Source: Diaporthe sp. PMI_573
Taxonomy: Eukaryota; Ascomycota; Sordariomycetes; Diaporthales; Diaporthaceae
Direction of reading: 5' to 3'
Length of the DNA: 64,000 nt
Assembly: GCA_021399435.1 (NCBI GenBank)
Contig: JAJTUP010000155.1
Location: 1-64,000 of the forward strand
In this document: positions 11,227-21,150 of the stretch, piece by piece
How positions within the stretch are numbered: position 1 is the first letter of the stretch
Layout: each line of letters begins with the position of its first letter
Position numbers and translations under genes: made by a program
Notes under the pieces: model-generated
What the model saw: only the letters and a program-made list of their open reading frames with translations
Database searches by the model: none
Told to the model about the DNA's origin: nothing

Positions 11227-11365
11227 ATTTTTGACAGCAGCCACGGTGATGCGCACCGCATTGACGTCCAGTCATACCCTCCCCATCCAGACATTAAAAC
11301 GAACAGCTTGAAATCAGAATCGTGGGGAGATAGTTTGAGGTCGCATTCGACTGCCAAGCAGCCTA

Positions 11366-11826
11366 CTATTGATGCGGATAATCTCTAAGACCTCCAACCT
11401 CAGGAAACACATGTTTGGCCGCTGGAGTTGTATCAGATGTGTCGGTGTTAAAAATGCAGGGGTTTTGGTTCTCGGCTGAGCCAGCAAATGTGTACGGCTG
11501 CCCCAGGAGCACGAGGTCTCCAGGGTCGTTGGATATAGCCAGTCCTGAGCTCTCGCTCAACGTCCTAGCGCCAGCTGCTCTCTTGTCGGCCGGTGTTGCC
11601 GTGACTGGAGGATCGGGGCCAGCTGGGGCGAGGTCCGCAGTGGTGCTGGTGCTGATGCTGGAAGTACTGGAAGCGCTGACGGCGCTGGCCTCGTCTCCGC
11701 CGTATTCCTTGCCGACCTTATTGGTGGCAAGCCGCCCGAGACGGTCAAGCGCCTTCTTTGGCGTTTCTTGAGGGCTTTTGGGAGCGTTAATCTCTGACTT
11801 GGGCCAATGTCGTTGCTGTTTACGTT
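11366..11826 (-). pseudogene. Open reading frame without start, gene fragment
   Basis: On the minus strand one frame is open for about 150 codons from 11826 to a TAG at 11366. It has no ATG until 11560, and its peptide looks coding (PKKALDRLGRLATNKVGKEY, then a Ser/Thr-rich linker, SESSGLAISNDPGDLVLLG). It abuts the plus-strand retroelement relic at about 11800, so it may be a host gene truncated by that element. No family is recognised. Confidence 0.35.
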
Positions 11827-12933
11827 AGCGGATGTCAAGGACGAAATTGCCAAACTGGACCGACCAGACGACTTTGCCAAATATGTTTCCACGGCTGTAC
11901 GCATCGACAATCGGCTCTACGAGCGAAAGCAAGAACGCCAGCGTAAAACGCCAGGAACCCCATGGAAATTCCGGAACCAGCCAAACACAGGGAAGAAGTA
12001 CCAGCACGGGGGTAACTTCAACAACAACAATCGATCTCGACAACCCCGAGGACACAACACCACTGCGACAGGAACTCACGCAGGACCTACGGAACTCGAC
12101 GCAACCCAGCGAAAACCAACCGACAAGAATTGCTACAACTGTGGCAAGCCAGGGCACTTCGCTAGGGACTGCCGCCAACCGAAGAAACAATGGAAGCCAG
12201 TCCCCGAGGGACGACGACAGGTCAACGTTACCCAACGACAAGAGCTACCCAAGCAGTGTAGCTGCTCACTCGACGAGCAATGCCCGGTACACCCGGAAGG
12301 CAAGACCAACTGCATCTGTCAACCGACCTCTGTGTGGAATGTCCAATCCACCCTGACGAGCAGGAACCCGAAAATCCAGACGACCTACCACCTATTCCCA
12401 AGCAAGTAGCGGACGCTGACAAGAAGCACGGAGCCCTTAACTGGACCTTCTGTTTCAATGATCAGTGCGTACTACACCTTTCGGAGAAAGAAGCCTCTGG
12501 ATGGTTTCCCAGGGAGCCCCACCAGGAACGACAGCTAGCAATGGGAAGACGAGGACCACTGTACGACACAGTGATGAGAGACAGCGACTCGGATTGTTCA
12601 GGCACCGAGTACGCAGGAGCAAAAGACTCCCAGAATGATGCCAGAAAAGAAACAACAAGAGAAGACCCCACAGAAAACCCAAACGAGAATCCCGAAAAAT
12701 ACCTCGGACGCAGCATCCCAATTGCCCCCGATACCAACACCACCCGAATCGCCATCGCAGGGATAAGGACCAAGCAACTCTTTCAGAGAATCAGCCAGCC
12801 CCCCGCACCAAGGGAAACAGGAGATGAACCACGACTGTGGCCCGGACACCCGGAACACCGCAGCGTTTCGTGGGCCTCATGTGTCCAGAACCACTGTTAC
12901 CGGCACTTCCAAGAAATGCCTGGTATGTATTAA
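11807..12933 (+). pseudogene. Ty3/Gypsy Gag relic with CCHC zinc knuckle
   Basis: Frame 11807-12409 contains VKDEIAKLDRPDDFAKYV, VRIDNRLYERKQERQRK and the knuckle CYNCGKPGHFARDC, the usual end of fungal Gypsy Gag. A second frame (12280-12933) continues with CVECPIHPDEQ, CFNDQCVLHLSEKEASGWFP and SWASCVQNHCYRHF, the Cys/His-rich spacer found before protease in these elements. The N-terminal Gag, protease, reverse transcriptase and LTRs are absent, and the frame changes near 12280-12400. It is a dead fragment. Confidence 0.75.
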
Positions 12934-13063
12934 TCAATTTCATATCTCCATATAATCCATCAAGGCTAATATGCTGATCGTGTTCTTGTTCCTTATAGGG
13001 CGCTGGTCCTTCGCCATTCCTGAAGTCTTCCTTGATGAGATAGGTGAATGAAGCCTTTCTACG

Positions 13064-14273
13064 TCACAGTCTTCGGTTGAAAGGAGCCTTTTCCAGAGCT
13101 TCAGCCTGGATCTTCCAGACTTTGCGGCCCAGCCGTATCAGCTCAGGACCGAACTCGTTCAACACCAGATCCACGTCACGTCTACCCTGTAGAGATGCCG
13201 CACTGACAGCCTCTGAGAACTCTTCGTCGCTGGTGAAAGTTGCCTGTTTCCATTGTTCCTTCCACTCAGTCACAGCCTTCTTTGCCAAGGGGTGCTCAGA
13301 TCTGATATCCGTCGCAACCATGTAGAAGGACGACCGCTTGGCATGGCCAGAGCCGGGCTTGAAAAGCTGGACTTGGGAGAACTTTGAAAAAGTGTACATT
13401 AGGCGCACGTTCACCCAGTTTTCGACCTTATGCAGCAGAATTATCATCGTAGCCCCGGGCCGCAGGTGATCCAGCCCAAGCACGAGTTGTGTCAGCGAGA
13501 GCCTACGGGCCTCTCGCGATTCCCGGTAGGCCGCCCGGTGCGGTTCATGGGTCCGTAGAACCTGGCCGTCACAGATGACCAGGTCGAAGTCTTGGCCGTC
13601 TTCGACCTGGCGGGGCAGGAAGTCGGCCGCTTCGGGGTGATCTTTGGGAATTTGTTCCGCTGTGACGCCCATATCGGCGGCAAGCATCGTCAAGTCGAGC
13701 AATCTGAGATCCAGGCCGCGTGACCCGTCACAGTCTAGCAGAGGAACGTGCCCGCCCTTTTCTGGTGGCAAGGTGAAGGCCAGAGCGTGGGCGCCAGGGT
13801 TGTGCTCGAGTGCAGCTTGCAGGTAGGCCCCTGGGGCCATGCAGCAGTCGAGGATTCGTGTTTGGCGGCCCTTTTCGGCTGCTTTTTCTGCCCCAAAAGT
13901 TGAGAACGCTCCAGTTGCTTTCTGCATCTCTTCGGCAATATTTCGCATCATCTTCTTGAAGAAGATCTGTGTCTTCCGGGTCCCTTGATCTGCCTGTTTT
14001 CGCCCGACCTCGAAAAAGCGATCTCCTGCTGGGTTCTTCCAACCCTTTTTCTCAAGACGTCAGTACTAGTAGTGGCTAGCACATATCATTGAGAGCTGAA
14101 GTGGTTTTTACCTTCTCCCTGATCGCGCACAAAGCGACGAATTCAGGAACTTCCTTCGTAAGATAGTCTTTAATCCGAGTATTGGCTGGGGCATCAGTTT
14201 GACAGCCTTCGGTTACGTCTTCATGAACTGCATCTGCCTTGCTGTTCATAGGACATTGGCTTAAGCCTTCCAT
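13064..14273 (-). CDS. FtsJ-like SAM-dependent methyltransferase domain protein
   Basis: Exon 1 (14273-14112, MEGLSQCPMNSKADAVHED) and exon 2 (14050-13064) are joined by a 61-bp intron (GTAAAA, TACTGAC branch, GAG acceptor) in phase 0, giving 382 aa. The SAM-binding motif is LDCCMAPGAYLQAALEHNPG, motif IV is DFDLVICDGQV, and ATMIILLHKVENW follows where FtsJ-fold enzymes place the catalytic Lys. The fold suggests 2'-O-methylation of RNA, but fungal members of this class are uncharacterised and the exact substrate is unknown. The sequence is intact, with no RIP-type stops, despite transposons on both sides. Confidence 0.75.
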
Positions 14274-15397
14274 CGTGTCTTGGTGACTGGGAGCTGAATT
14301 TGACTGGAAATTATTGGAAAAGCCTCTCTAGAGTTTTTGGAAAGATCGCAAATATCTCTGAGGATTGATCCTTCGCTGGAAGCTCGCTGAGGGGATGACA
14401 TTTGCTCTTGACATGGGAGGGCCTGGCCCATTATCTCTTTGCAGGCCTCCCGCATTATCGAGGGAAACTGGACAGCGGTGAAGGTATCAAGGCCCAATCA
14501 TTTCATGAGCTAAGATAAAGAGCATCAACCATATCTGACAGTTCTACGGTCGATGATCGGATCTTGGCGAGGATGAGGTGAAATAATTCAAGATCCAACA
14601 ATCACTAATACCAATCAGAGGTAGTCGGGAAAGACGATCGCACTCGATTTCATACAGCAGCATGCATCACTTGCCGGCAGAATGCATCACTTGCATTGAG
14701 TTTACTGCGACGTGATTGGTTGTGCCGCTGATATTCCCGTCGCGTCTTCATGCTTATGTCTCTTGTTTCCTAGCGAAAGCAAGTCTTCCCCGATTCTCCG
14801 CCGGCCCGGTGATGCCTTGGCTTAATAGAATGTGAGACTGTTTCGGGTGGATAGGTGATCACGACCAGAGATGATGCAGGTCTGACGCTCTTTGTGCAGA
14901 TAATCGCGGGAATGGATGCAACCTACATGCCAAGCAGACGTCACTCGTTGTAGCCCAAGACGTCGCTTCTGCGTACGCTTCGTCGAGCATCGACCTCTGA
15001 GCTGCATGAAATGCGTTCATGATTGCACTAAAGCTAAATACAAACTAATCACGCGCCCTCTGACGTAGATGATGGAGGCAAACGAGACAGCCGGACCCCG
15101 CTTACTCTGGTTGATTTAATTAGTGTGATGGGGACGAAGCGCGTGCCTCGCAGTCTTGCAGGAATCGCCCGTCTCTCTCAATCTGTGACGCATTGGCGTA
15201 GCGCTCTCGTGGGCGGGGAACCCCCCCCCCCCACAATTTTAATATCCCCCGTACATTATCAGACAGGATGAATAACCGACCCCGTCGCGAAGAATCACGC
15301 GTCCACGACCATAAATTTAACCCAACCGAAGAGCAAACTCTTTATCCGATATCCATTCCCATCCCGAGGATCGTGGTATACGGGTCAGGCGAGAGCT
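14274..15397. other. Intergenic stretch, no gene seen
   Basis: No supported coding. It contains the promoter of the methyltransferase and a C homopolymer of about 14 bases near 15220-15233. A 78-codon frame at 14261-14497 could be an extra 5' exon but has no evident splice link. Confidence 0.45.
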
Positions 15398-15720
15398 TCA
15401 GATATGCACGTCTATCTCTCCTTCCAAGTACCTAAAAAATGAATCCATCACAAGGCCCACCTGCGCTGCATCCATGCCGCTTGTCTGTTTCATGATCTTA
15501 GAGCTCCAAAAGGCCCACTTTGGTCTGATAACAGGGACCAGATCCTTCAAAAAATCACCCTGATACGCCGATCTTGGCTTTTCAGCGTTAGGGAAGAGCA
15601 CGTTCCAGATCTAATACCATTGTTCCTCTTCGCTCATAGTCCGAATTGACCTCTCGCTCAGCTTCTTCCGCTGGTCCTCGTTGATTCCCATAAATTGCTC
15701 AAAAGATGACTTATGCTCAG
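15398..15720 (-). pseudogene. C2H2-family fragment (paralogue of the 8628 gene)
   Basis: Reading from 15720 the frame gives SSFEQFMGINEDQRKKLSER, a stop after EEEQWY (TAG), then IWNVLFPNAEKPRSAYQGDF. This parallels GITEAQKNILNKSSSRG...EQWFEMWDIIFPDEKRPSS in the gene at 8628-9811. The zinc fingers are absent. The TAG sits where the relative has a sense codon, as expected for RIP or simple decay. It is adjacent to hAT remains. Confidence 0.65.
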
Positions 15721-16206
15721 TCTAGCGTGCTCTCTGATGGCTGTGATTGTCTCGAGTGGGTCAATTTCAGTGATCTTATTGGATTGGATTGGAGCTGGAT
15801 CCGAGGGTCGATCCAATCCAGTCCAGGGGCGAAGGCATGCTGCCTCCTGGATATCCAGAACTGATCCAGATCATATTTTTACCCTTTTTGGACGATTAGT
15901 AAACCGCTGAATAAACGTCGAGGATATATAATGTAGAACAAGATGTCACATCCAACAGACCAAAACGTCATACAATTGATCAACCGGAAGGAAGATCTCC
16001 CAGTCAGGGGTTGGTATCAGCTACCTTCTGTTTCCCAAAATGCAAGTTCAACACAACGGTCCTGGCGGCCGTATTGACCTTATGAATAAGAAACCGACCT
16101 CTTTTCAGTCGTCAGAGAGAAAAAATAAAGAGCCTTTATCCTACGATCCAGATCCATCAGAAATTGCGACACAAGATCCCATGATACTAGCTAAACCCTG
16201 AGCCCA
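15721..16206. other. Possible hAT 3' terminal region
   Basis: No coding. The repeats TTGGATTGGATTGGA and GATCCAATCCAGTCCAG (15775-15825) follow CAGTGATC at 15768. Such GGATT-rich ends are seen in fungal hAT elements, so this may be the 3' end of the transposon whose transposase fragment follows. The matching 5' end was not found. Confidence 0.35.
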
Positions 16207-17353
16207 TTAAGTATGCTCACCAGCAGTGTTCTCCAATATATTTGACTCCTCACTACCGTCATCTCTACCGCCATCTTCTTCCCCTGCCGCACCCCGCCCA
16301 CTAGTCCCAGCCTCACCCTTTGCTTCGTCTTCCATCAAGCCGATACTGGAGTTATCAAATGCCTTCCGCTCTGGGCGTCCATACCAAGCCCGTAGGCACT
16401 CGCTGGCTTCGATTACGTCCATCCGAAGTCGTGAACGACGATCCGTAAGGAGGAGCTTGGCACTGCTAAATAAGCGCTCACAGTCATCCGACATGGGAGG
16501 CACGGCCAACACGTCCAGCGCCATACGAGCTAGGTCCGTCTGCGAGTGGTAGCGCTCATTCCAGTACTGAATGGGATCGAATTCTTCGTCATCCTTAAGG
16601 CCGATAACGTCAGTGGTGATAAACTCGTTGTAGTGATCCACCGAGGGTAGTTCATGACTTAATTTAGCATCGGACTGGCGTAGTTTAAGCCGCTTGTGAT
16701 TCCGAACCGAGGTGAACGATTTCTCCTTTAATTCCGGCGCCTTAGAGATGTGAGTAGGAACTGGGGCTCCGCCAGCAAACTTTCCTCGGTATTCCTCAAT
16801 CCACAGCTCTTTGACAGCCCCAACCGCTGCCTGGATCCAGGCACGCTTATCATCGCTCTCATTCCAAACCTGATGGTACCACTGATTCTTGAGGGTTGGA
16901 TTCAACGATATAGCAGCGTAGTAAGCGGGCGACTCATCAGCCTTGTTGTAGTACTTCTCGCTTTTCTTCCAAGCAACTTCTGCTGCCGCAGCAAGCCAAT
17001 TATAGTCATCGACTTCGCTTTGGGTATCCTGCTGCTTCGGGCCACGCTTGCGGAGGGCATCGTCAGCAAGTTGTTCAAATTTTTGCCGAGCAAGTTGGAT
17101 TTCATCAATTAGCCAATCCAACGATTGAAAATGATCCGCAAGAGTCCACTGCCTCCCTTCGTTCATGATTGTGGCTTCGTAGAATGTCTCGAGTTGGTCA
17201 TGGAGGTGTCCGAGTTCATCCCATTGCCGCGGTGTAAGCCGGTTATCCAGGACGCCCATGTCACCCAGTGGAGGCTCATATTGATCGCAGAAGAGCTGGA
17301 TGCGTTCTTTGACGTTAAGTATCGCTGTGTCAATTGGGGCAAGAAGGGATGGA
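16207..17353 (-). pseudogene. hAT transposase C-terminal fragment
   Basis: A 350-aa frame from 17259, open upstream to about 17353 (NVKERIQLFCDQYEPP). It carries the hAT C-terminal dimerisation domain: DPIQYWNERYHSQ, LARMALDVLAVPPMSDDCER, LFSSAKLLLTDRRSRLRMDV. The DDE catalytic half, the BED finger and the 5' end are missing. Upstream, at about 17390, the sequence changes abruptly to Gypsy pol, so the hAT probably inserted into, or was joined to, the retroelement. It ends in an acidic, glycine-rich tail. Confidence 0.85.
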
Positions 17354-17389
17354 AATCAGCAAATAAAACCGATGGATGCATGAGTCCTT

Positions 17390-17819
17390 GCCTGAGGCCA
17401 GAACGTTACAGTGTTGGTATCCAGCTGACTGCTGTCAAATTTGATCACCTCTTTAGGTAGAGGTAAGTGCTCCCAACGCTTCCTGCGAGGGTCTGCCTCT
17501 AATCTTGTAGCAAGTGCGGAGATGACGGCTTCGTCCTCCACAGCTTTTACAGCCAAGGGGGCTACTATCGTTTTAGGGCTTTTGGTAGTTTTTCCAGGCC
17601 CGCTGTTGGTTAAATTCGGGCTTGGGACATCTTTTCTCCAGGAGCGGCGCAGGATCTGATATTGCTTGTGGGTTTTCTCCAGTTTTGCGTCGCGCCGGTC
17701 GGCATCTTCCTGGACCCCTGGGTTAATCAACCCGTCGGATAGGCAACGGGGTGGAAGCTGGATAGCGGGAGAGTACTTCGCCAGGGCTGGGAGGTCGTCA
17801 GGCCACACTATCCTCTTCT
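17390..17819 (-). pseudogene. Gypsy pol linker between protease and reverse transcriptase
   Basis: The frame 17808-17356 reads WPDDLPALAKYSPAIQLPP, then a Lys/Arg-rich stretch (LRRSWRKDV) and TRLEADPRRKRWEHLPLPKE. It follows the protease remnant in a different frame. The final residues past about 17390 belong to other DNA. This resembles the spacer before reverse transcriptase in fungal Gypsy elements; no RT motif is reached. Confidence 0.5.
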
Positions 17820-17894
17820 ATGGCAGTCTAGCAAAACACGCTGCCGTGCTAGCCGTTCCATCCCGATGAAGACGTCGTGCCCTGTTTCAGTAAC

Positions 17895-18200
17895 CTAGAA
17901 CTTCTGGTTTGGGAATTGACGTCCGTCGATTTCCAATGTGATTGTTGTATACTCGGCAACCTGTCCTGCTGGTTGCTTACGGTAGTCTTGGAGCTGTAAA
18001 GGTTGATCCAATTGGACCGTCTTGGCTCCGAGTTGCTTTCTCGCCCTGCAGGCGGCTTCTGGGCTCATTAAGAGCCCGGCTTGTGCTCCTGTGTCTATAA
18101 GAGCGGTGGCTGCAAAACTAATGCCATTTACTTGGAGCTGAACGGTTTTAGTGAATGGTTTCTGTCTTGATTGGCTGCCAACTCGTGCTAATGTGGACAT
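17895..18200 (-). pseudogene. Gypsy retropepsin-like aspartic protease
   Basis: The frame contains VQLQVNGISFAATALIDTGA with the DTGA active site of retroviral-type proteases, followed by hydrophobic flap-like sequence (QVAEYTTITLEIDGRQF). A TAG after NQKF (17895-17897) precedes VTETGHDVFIGMERLARQR in the same frame, the usual HD-IGM strand, so the TAG probably replaced a Trp codon. It lies immediately downstream of Gag in another frame. Confidence 0.75.
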
Positions 18201-18229
18201 CTGGACTGTCGTGGAGACTTTTGACGGTC

Positions 18230-19633
18230 TTAGTCTTTTCCCGACTCCTCTGAGCTGCTATAGGTGTCGGTATCCTTGATGCCATCCTCTTTGGCCCTTA
18301 CTCTAACAGTAGCGATCTTATTGTCTGGATATAGCTTAGAATAGTGGCCGGTCTTTCCATAGTTAAAATAGGTGTCTGCTGTAAAATGAGCTTTCTTGTT
18401 CTTATCGCTCAGCGCTTGGCCTGTGGCAGATGAGGTCCTCGGCTTTTTGGAGCCCTTATCCTGCCGCTTATCGTCCTTGCGTTCCTTAGAAGGTCGGCTC
18501 CTTATGTAGGTGCTGTCTGGGCTGCGGGGTTGCATTCTTTGACTGTCCTGACGGAGTTTGTAGGCACGTTGCTGGCTGTAAGCTGCGCTAACAACATTTT
18601 CACAGAACTCCTTATAGGTAACCAGAGGGTTTAGGCTGTCCTTATGAAGGCGTCCATCTAGTCCTGGGGGGATATGGTCCTAGAGGGTCTCTTTCTACTG
18701 GTCCTCAGGGATACCAGCCTTTTAAGCAAGTAAGTTAAACTTGGCAAGGACATAATGGATGTCGGCATCCTTTTCATTCTTATAGAATATCTTGCTAAGT
18801 TTAGCCCGTGCCTTGGAAGGGATGTTCTTATCATGGAAAGCAGCGGCAAGGACCTGGATTATCTCCGCAAGACAGGAGAAAGGGCGTGTTGTCGACTGGT
18901 AGCGGGTTTCCAGGGACTCTCGGGCTTCTTTATTGAGACGATCTATAAGGTAGATTATGTAAAGCTTCTCGTTGCGGTATATGACATTGTCAGCTTTAAA
19001 CTTGTCGGCCATTGATTGTAGCCAGGTGGTGAAAACCTTGTGGTTGCTAGTGAACTTTTCTAGGTCGGGGACACGGGATTTCTCTTTGCGGTCGTAGTTA
19101 GGGTTAACGTTGCCAGGGTACCTCTTAAAGGCAGCCTATGTGGCTACGCCTATGGGTATAAAGTTGTTTGGGTTGCAGCTAAATGCGCTGACTGCTGTCG
19201 GCTTGCGTTCTTGTCAAGGCGGGCTCGGGGTTTGTTCTTGGGCCTCGAGCTGTGCAATCCTTGCTTTGAGCACTGCAAGCTTATCTTGGTGGCCTTGGTT
19301 GTTGCGGTAGTTAGACATTGCTTCTCTTTGAAGTTGTCTGCTGGGGTCTTGGTCTGAGGGTTCTGCCGACTTGACTGTCTGCGGAATGGTCTAATCTTCT
19401 GCTTCTTCAGCCTTGCCGGCTGCTTCAAGAGTGGACTGGAACGAATTGTTGTTGTCCTCTTCTTGGTCTTCTGGGGTCTTTGTTTCTGGACCGCTCTGGC
19501 CTGATGTGAGCTCTGAATCTGGCTCCCCGAGAAACGCGTTGTCTTCCGCTGTCTCGGGCTGTGCTGGGTTTTCGATCGGATTGAGTCGAGCTAACTGTCG
19601 ACTCGTCGATCCCCAGTCTTTCTTCTTGGGCAT
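18230..19633 (-). pseudogene. Gypsy Gag polyprotein with multiple in-frame stops
   Basis: One frame runs from ATG 19633 (MPKKKDWGSTSRQLARLN) through DRKEKSRVPDLEKFTSNH, MADKFKADNVIYRNEKLY and AAFHDKNIPSKARAKLSKIF to the zinc knuckle and a Ser/Asp tail. At least six stops break it, for example after AEED, GVAT, FNLLA and PEDQ. The knuckle reads YFNYGKTGHYSKLYPD, with Tyr where CCHC Cys residues belong (G-to-A changes of TGC/TGT). This pattern is characteristic of RIP. Confidence 0.8.
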
Positions 19634-19757
19634 GTAGTAGCACGCGGGTCTTAGGTCTTGGGTCTTGGGTCTTAGGCAAGGTCTTTTTCGTCGGTCGCGT
19701 CGACGTGAGGGTTGGGTTCCGTATTTATTGATCGCTCGGTCAGCGAGGGAATTGGCG

Positions 19758-19768
19758 AGCTTAGAATA
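19758..19768 (-). other. Self-complementary primer-binding site
   Basis: One base after the LTR end (minus strand) is TATTCTAAGCT. It is the exact reverse complement of AGCTTAGAATA inside the LTR (19838-19828), and no tRNA 3' end complement (TGG...) is visible. Tf1/sushi-type Gypsy elements prime reverse transcription with the first 11 nt of their own mRNA folded back to such a site, so this element probably did so. Confidence 0.65.
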
Positions 19769-19769
19769 G

Positions 19770-19970
19770 TGTCACGGCCAGCACGAGATGCAGCATGGGA
19801 GCTGGGTCTATTGGCGCTATCAACGAATATTCTAAGCTGAGGAGAGGAAAAGAAAGGGGAGAGCGAAGCACTGGCGGTCCCTGGCTCGCGAAGTCTTGAC
19901 GCGACTGTGGGGCTAACGGTTAGGGTCCTTGTGACGGCCAGGTGGCTTGCCTACCGTGGCTGCCGTCACA
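19770..19970 (-). repeat. Gypsy 5' LTR, 201 bp
   Basis: On the minus strand it begins TGTGACGGCAGCC and ends GGCCGTGACA, so it has the TG...CA boundaries and a near-perfect terminal inverted repeat. A pyrimidine-rich tract precedes the CAGCTTAGAATA segment, a plausible transcription start. No second copy exists in the window. Confidence 0.75.
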
Positions 19971-21150
19971 CACGCCGGGAGATGAGTTTGGTGGCCGTGA
20001 GTCGATTTTTTGGGCTGTTTTAAGACCCTAACTTCGTACCTCTGCATTCCCCTTATTCCTTACCCAAAAGGCATGTATTCTAGTTCATTAGATAGCCTGA
20101 CTTCCGAAGTTTACTTGTATTTAGTTTGGTTATAGTCAGGGTTAGGGTTGGTTGGCTATTTTAAGTCAAAGTAAGTGGGGCTGGAGGGCGAATTATCCGG
20201 CCTCTCTATTCTCGCACCAAAGCCAACCCACGCGTGCCCACGGGTGAGAGGGACTGTGAGGAGGGCTGACAGAAGCCCACTCAAATTCAATACAAAGTTG
20301 TCCACCACACTCTCCAGCGTCCCAAAGAGCCTCAAGGCACCCTAAACTGCTACCTGACACTATTCGATCCACTATCCTTCAGAGTATGTAATTGGAACCG
20401 GGCGTCAAAACCACATCAAAAAGCACATAGAAAGAGGCTAATTTCAAGGCCAAATAACACCCAGCCTGCTCAATCACGCCCAAATCGCTCAAAAAATGCA
20501 TTTCTGTCATAATGAACACATCCGCACGTTGGACCAACCCATGATGATCCGGCTCACAGCAGCGCAGCCTTAATTCACAAGGACAGCCTGTTGCTCATAG
20601 CTGTAGCTCCCCCACGACCTCCACGGCCTCGCTTACTCCCCGATCCTCTTCCCCTTGTATTTGTATGTGTAGTCGATCTTGTGAGCAGCCCGGCAGACTG
20701 TAACGGGTCTGATGGTCTCTTTTGGATCTCAACCTCTGACTGTGAGAGGATTCGTCTTGCGCTCGGCTTCGTAGCCTGTCGAGTGCCTCGAGGGTTCGGC
20801 TTGACGAGAGGGGGGTCGGGGTTATCGTAGGCGTCGGTGTGGCTGCTGGTGTTGCGGTTAGGTCTTGGTGCCCTCCGGCTGCCGCTTTCAGCTCCTTTGG
20901 GGCAGGTACGAATAACAATTCGTGTTGGTACGAATAACAACACTCTTAAGAAATCAATCACCCCAAATGGTCCACGGGACCTGTAATTCAAGTTTGCACC
21001 GCCGTGGGTAACAATTGTTTTGCGGGGTCTTGTTTCTTGTCCGAACTCTGGTCTAGAAATATTCATAAGGTAGGGCAAAAGTCGCAGGCGAGAAGATTAC
21101 CCTAAGGCTGCTGACTGTCAACCTCCTGTTTCATGATGCTACTAACTATA
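19971..21150. other. Stretch without a firmly supported gene
   Basis: A minus frame at 20575-21078 (167 codons) ends in an Arg/Gly-rich tail (RGRGSGSKRGRGGRGG) and may be an exon or a downstream remnant of the kinase-like gene, but no splice link to it was found. The rest is non-coding. Confidence 0.35.

Larger units (their letters stand above)
17390..19970 (-). mobile_element. Ty3/Gypsy LTR retrotransposon, 5' half, RIP-damaged
   Basis: Reading the minus strand, the order is LTR (19970-19770), primer-binding site, Gag (19633-18230), protease (18200-17895) and the start of the pol linker (to about 17390). Reverse transcriptase, RNase H, integrase and the 3' LTR are missing, and the truncation point coincides with the hAT fragment. 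Gag contains about six in-frame stops at positions where Gln or Trp would be expected. Confidence 0.85.

Noticed and set aside
12455..12858. Minus frames opposite the Gypsy Gag relic
   Set aside because: They are antisense shadows of the Gag region.
20575..21078. 167-codon minus frame after the kinase-like gene
   Set aside because: No start support and no splice link to the kinase gene; the Arg/Gly tail alone is not evidence.
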